Assembly (NCBI GenBank): GCA_963693285.1
Contig: OY848918.1
Location: 6,825,876 to 6,889,875 of the forward strand
Reading direction: 5' to 3'
DNA length: 64,000 nucleotides
Source: Xestospongia muta
Lineage: Eukaryota > Porifera > Demospongiae > Haplosclerida > Petrosiidae
The notes below the pieces were generated by a model. The model ran no database searches, was not told the DNA's origin, and worked only from the letters and a program-made list of their open reading frames with translations. Shown in pieces: positions 59,602 through 64,000 of this stretch; within the stretch, counting starts at the first letter, position 1, and the number at the start of each line of letters is the position of its first letter. Made by a program: the position numbers and the translations under genes.

Positions 59602-61709
59602 GTATTTTTTAATGTTTCTGATGTCACTATTTAATAACTATAATTATACTTGGTTGTTGGTAATGTTATGTTTTTAGATGTTACTTTTTATGTATGAGAA
59701 AGAAACCTGGGTGTTTGTGTAGATTTATGCTTTTAATATTCATTTTTTTTATTTTTTTATTTCGCCAAACAAAATATATTAATGCCAAACGTTTCAATAG
59801 TCAGAGCAACTATCTTCATCAGTGGCTTAAATAATGAAAGAGTAAAAGTAAAAGCTTCTATTTATACTACACTCTGTCATTATCCATTTCATTATTTAAG
59901 CCACTCATGATGATAGTTGCTCTGACTATTGAAACGTTTGGCATTAATATATTTTTGTTTGGTGAAATAAAAAAAAACTTGTTATGTATTTATATGTATG
60001 TATACGTATTAACCTCATTTACAGCAATCTGATTGGTCAATTCATACTAGTAATGGTACAATATGTATGTAATACCTAGTTTTTACCTCATTTATTCTAA
60101 CAACAGAAGAAAATAAATTTCATGATATTCATTATTTAAGTCAGTTAGTCAAAATTGAAAGGGTTGACTTTATTAATTTAATTCACTTAACTGCTATGTT
60201 AATAAGCAATACATTGAGTTCTCTACAAGAAGCAATCACATCTATCAGTTGGTGAAATACAATTATTATAATCATAGTCCTTTTTGCTTTGAAAAATGAT
60301 CAATATAGTTTTCTTCCAAAATTTGCCCTAATGTATAAAATGCACAGACTACATCACAAACTAGATGTTTGTTGTTTTTCATTAGTTATATATGGATATA
60401 TATATCTAATTGTATTATAAACTTTACTGTAATGAAGACATAGTTGGACAAACAGGTTATACATCTCATACTGATTACTTTATTCACCATGATAGCATTC
60501 CTTTGGTAGTGTAAATAGAAAACAGAAGTAGTCAACAAGTACAATGGATCATTGCTTTTATTTACAAACAGATTACATTATATGGCTGAAGTTGAACAAC
60601 ACTATAATGTGTATGATATAGCTATCATTGCTAGTTAACCCATACCTGTTCACAACATTACAATATGGTAACCTCAACCTCTTACTCTATAATAAACATT
60701 TGTCACATCTGTATAGTATACCATCCTCCAAGTGAACTGCTTCATATTAGTCAAAGTTAATATATCATATGGTTATAAATCCAATCATTGATAGTTCTAT
60801 ATTACTAGGTAACATATCATTACCAAGTACAAACCCTGGTCCACAATTAATGGTACCACCACCTGTCAACTCGTGGGCTACTCAACTAAATTCAATTAAA
60901 AATAAACCAGTATATTTACTATATTGCAATGACAACTCAAAATAAAAAAAAACATAAAGATTTATACAGATCTGCTTATCTTTTGGAAGTCAAATATAAT
61001 AAAGAAAAGTCACAATTCTATATAATTTATAGTTGAGCTATAGTTGTCTGGGTTTTTAGCTCAGTAGTGGCTTTGGATTTATGAAACCATGACATCATCT
61101 TTACACTTAACAAAGATTGTGCTAAATACATATATTGGACAGCAACGATTTATATTTTAACACTATATATGTTAGATACATTATGGCTTCCATAATTTTT
61201 GCATGACTAAGTTCTGTGTTACCTGTAAGTAATATTAATGTGTTCTCTGCTCCATGATTCTAGTATATATTGTAAGCAATGGACTCTGTATTGATGTACA
61301 TGGTTGAGTGAATATTGATACAATGTAATATGTTTTATACTACATGTATGTAACATATGTCTGCAAGGAAGTGTACACTTGTCACAGTTTACTTTGCTTG
61401 TTATCATAATTTGACACAGCAGTTATGATAGAAAATCTATTTGGACTGTTGCCAATAGTCACATATTGGTTGGAAAATTTTTCTCTGTTTAACTAACAAG
61501 TTGTCTTATGAGGTAAAAATGAGCTAACAAAATAAGTCAATATATCAAAACTATTTTGAAGGGAACTTCACAAATAATTGGAAATGTAAATTATATTTGT
61601 TAAGACAATAGCCTCTGTTAACAATAGTAGTCACAGAATTGTGGACATGTCATGTAAAGTAAAGTATAATAATCCATTTAGTATATAAACACAGACATCT
61701 TGACATTAT
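59602..61709. other. G2/N2 convergent spacer
   Basis: Matches 39865-41226. Besides the hairpin at 59751-59976 it has a segment at about 60715-61075 not obvious in copy 1. No exon recognised. Confidence 0.45.
59751..59976. mobile_element. Foldback/MITE-like hairpin element
   Basis: Two arms of about 90 bp (59751-59840 and 59887-59976) are near-perfect inverted copies, with gccaaacgtttcaatagtca in the left arm and its complement in the right, around a 46-bp loop. Absent from the otherwise colinear G 3' flank, so it inserted after the block duplication. Confidence 0.75.
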
Positions 61710-63801
61710 TCATTGTCCTATAGGTCCATAAGCTGGATTAGTAGTAAGAGGTACTGGACCAATAATGTCTGGATTTTGTACCTCTTCATACATATCCTGT
61801 TCAACTGGTTTGACTGGTTCTTTTCTTGCCAATCCAGGTCTTTTGTTATATACATAAACAAACAGTAATGTTAGTACTAGTGTTAATATTGATGAGAATA
61901 CAGCTGTCATGAAAAATGTAATTGTAATAGCAGCACCTGTTGACAATGAACTAGAAGTATCTATAGAGATGAAAATACTGTTAGTACATGTTATATTCAT
62001 CTACATACATACCTCTAGGACATGGCAGTGTTGGTGATATAGTAATAACAGAGACACTGGTTAGAATACCTAATAAGTAGAACAAACAATAATAAATGGG
62101 CCATTGTACTGGGTCATATCTTACTTCTTTCAGGTGTACATGATGTAACAGAAAGTGATGCAATATTTGTTGGAATAACTAAAGGATTTAAAATATATTT
62201 ACCAAACAACAAAGTCAACAGACTTCACAAGATGTAAACTAACATGGGAAAAACCAAGAGGAACACAAACTAAATATGCATATACAATCAAATATTGTCA
62301 TTTGAAAGATCAATCAATATGATCAACCCTAATTTGAAATACTAGGAAATACATACTATCATTATGCTGTATATATGGAAATTATTTGTGCTTTAATTGT
62401 GGTTTGTGGTTACAAATTTTTATAATTGTAAGCAACCGCATTACACCGAAAGGTTTCAGATTCACTCGCTTTCCACTATACTCATGTATTAACTCTAGCA
62501 TTAGCAAGTCATCAGGGAAGTAGTTGCAACAAGTAAAGTAGATGTAGGTATATATAGTTATAACTGTGTAATATTAGAATATGGTCTAACAATCATTCAT
62601 ACCACTACCTATACTATTATTTATATATTTACCTATATTTGTCATAGTAGCTGGTCCAAATCCTAAAGTATTATTAGCTTCTAGTTGTATAAAATAAGTA
62701 AAGTTCACACTAGCTCCAGTGATAGTGATAGTAGTAGTAGGAGTTGGTACAATGACAGTTATATTAATGTCATTGTTTGTGAAATTATGAACTACTCTGT
62801 AATAGTTCACATCAGGACGAGGACATGATGAGGTAGGTTGCTAAGTAATATATTACACAAATACATAATTACATATAATATAATAATATACAACACTTAC
62901 CATCCACTGTACTGATATAATAGCTGTAACATTAGATTGTGTTAAGTCATGAGGGAAGCAAGTGGCCATTGCTGTTAGGCTTGGGACTTGTTCAGGTGCT
63001 ATTAGAATAGTATAACAATAAATGCCACTAAATGCAATTACAAGTTGTAACTTACTATCTAAATTTAAACAACCACTGTAACTTTGAGGTCCACTCCTGT
63101 TAGCTCCATCTACTACTGCTACAGTATAAGTATATTGTACTCCTTCTAGTCTGTTACTGATAGTAAGAGAGGTAGATGTTGTATTAAAGATCTCTTCTTG
63201 GTTGGTACTCTGGTTAGTGACATTAACACTATAGTAATCAAGACATTTTTCTGAAGATGATGACCAGGAGATAGTAACTGTTGTAGAACTAATAGCAGTA
63301 TAAGACAGTGAACTAGGACTGGTAGTGGGGGGACCTGTTGACAAAGATACTATTGATTAGACCAATAGTTCACACTCACCTTCTAACTCAATAGTACATT
63401 GTCTACTGTTAGTATTGCTATTACCATCATTCTGATCACGACAGTCAACAGTCACACTGTTGTTAAACTCAACATTAGCAATAAAATTGAGACTGAAAGA
63501 GTTACTACCAGTTTTATTGGCAGTAAAAGAATTACCAACTGGTAGGGTGTGTCCAATAGCATCAGCTGCACCAAATGAATTAACACCACTAACACTACCA
63601 CTGACTGTCAAACGTGCTACTGCACTAGTTATCACACAGCGATATATAGCTGATACCTCAGGACAAAATGTTGGACATGGAAAACTCACTACTTGAGAGT
63701 GAACTGGAATGACAGAGATATAATATAACATATCTTAGGTTAGTAATACCTTGAACAAAGAAAAAGACAGAACTTAACAATATAACCAGAAACGCTGACA
63801 T
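61710..63801 (-). CDS. N2: Ig/FN3 receptor, 440 aa, intact
   Basis: Exons (minus): 63750-63801 signal peptide (MSAFLVILLSSVFFFVQG), 63380-63703 Ig-like domain (IYRCVITSAVARLTVSG ... VTVDCRDQN), 63056-63334 FN3-1 (VTISWSSSSEKCLDYY; YTYTVAVVDG), 62901-62998 and 62633-62840 FN3-2 (SVQWM | YFIQLEANNTLGFGPA), 62125-62178 and 62013-62069 stalk, 61710-61960 helix and tail. 1,323 nt, all phases consistent. Helix: FFMTAVFSSILTLVLTLLFV. The tail is basic then carries DMYEEV and NPAYGPIGQ. It has one FN3 module fewer than the P, M and G genes. The start lies within 200 bp of the window end; no TATA box is obvious in 63802-64000. Confidence 0.87.
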
Positions 63802-64000
63802 TTCAAATTTAAAATAAACCACACCCTAATTACACAAAATGATTTAGTGAGTCACACAATCTAGCATGAAGAAATGAATGAACTATACTCTAATTGAAAA
63901 GTACATCTTATGCACTTTGTCAAGTGATTGTGTTAATCAACATAATGCTAATATTAATATTGATATTAATGCTGTTACCAGTGTTGTATGCTAATAATTA
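63802..64000. other. N2 upstream sequence to window end
   Basis: AT-rich; probable promoter of N2. No recognisable element. Confidence 0.3.

Larger units (their letters stand above)
54331..62840. repeat. Segmental duplication copy 2 (F2-G2-N2)
   Basis: Colinear with 35615-42312. Differences: a roughly 1-kb insert at 56377-57356, a hairpin element at 59751-59976, and N2 extends intact beyond the point where N1 is cut. Confidence 0.8.

Overview
The window looks like nuclear DNA of a marine invertebrate, most likely a demosponge. It is very AT-rich. Genes are split into short exons by small GT-AG introns, and nearly all of the sequence belongs to one tandemly expanded family of single-pass receptors built from a signal peptide, one Ig-like domain, two or three fibronectin type III (FN3) modules, a transmembrane helix and a short tyrosine-bearing tail. 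Amphimedon-like is my best guess; it rests on composition and gene style, not on a search.

I use working names. P genes (+ strand; nine coding exons, about 661-665 aa): P1 2286-6890, P2 10896-15141, P3 20126-24363 with a second terminal cassette to 25198, P4 (decayed) 26394-30053, P5 31663-35614, P6 46353-54330 (split by a 4.0-kb transposon). M genes (- strand; seven exons) start head-to-head with a P gene: M1 at 1268, M2 16869-19177, M3 42481-45351. G genes (+ strand, M-like architecture): G 37827-39864 and G2 57590-59601. N genes (- strand, shorter): N1 fragment 41227-42312 and N2 61710-63801. F and F2 are headless M/G-type relics behind P5 and P6. R1 and R2 (7486-9865, - strand) are receptor 3' halves with different tails. 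By exon-phase bookkeeping P1, P2, P3, P5, G2 and N2 are intact; M2, M3, P4, P6, F, F2, G and N1 carry lesions; M1 leaves the window after its first FN3 exon.

Layout: M1< | P1> | R1< R2< | P2> | P relic | M2< | P3> with extra tail | P relic | P4 relic | unique island | P5> | F G> N1< | M3< | P6> with transposon | F2 G2> N2<. The F-G-N block is present twice (about 35.6-42.3 kb and 54.3-62.8 kb), and three M/P pairs share a conserved divergent intergenic region of about 1 kb.

The most unusual element is the 24-bp minisatellite in intron 2 of every M gene. Each unit holds a perfect 5' splice site, the unit length is a multiple of three, and the array is open in the coding frame, so each donor choice would add a whole number of 8-residue blocks between the Ig and FN3 domains. 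Other points are paired frame-constrained exon 4 copies in P2 and P3, a duplicated transmembrane/tail cassette in P3, CT microsatellites serving as polypyrimidine tracts, and a CACTG-ended transposon carrying a decayed SAM-domain (SAMD3-like) gene.

The receptors probably act at the cell surface in recognition and signalling. An allorecognition or immune role is an inference from architecture, tandem copy number and apparent turnover.
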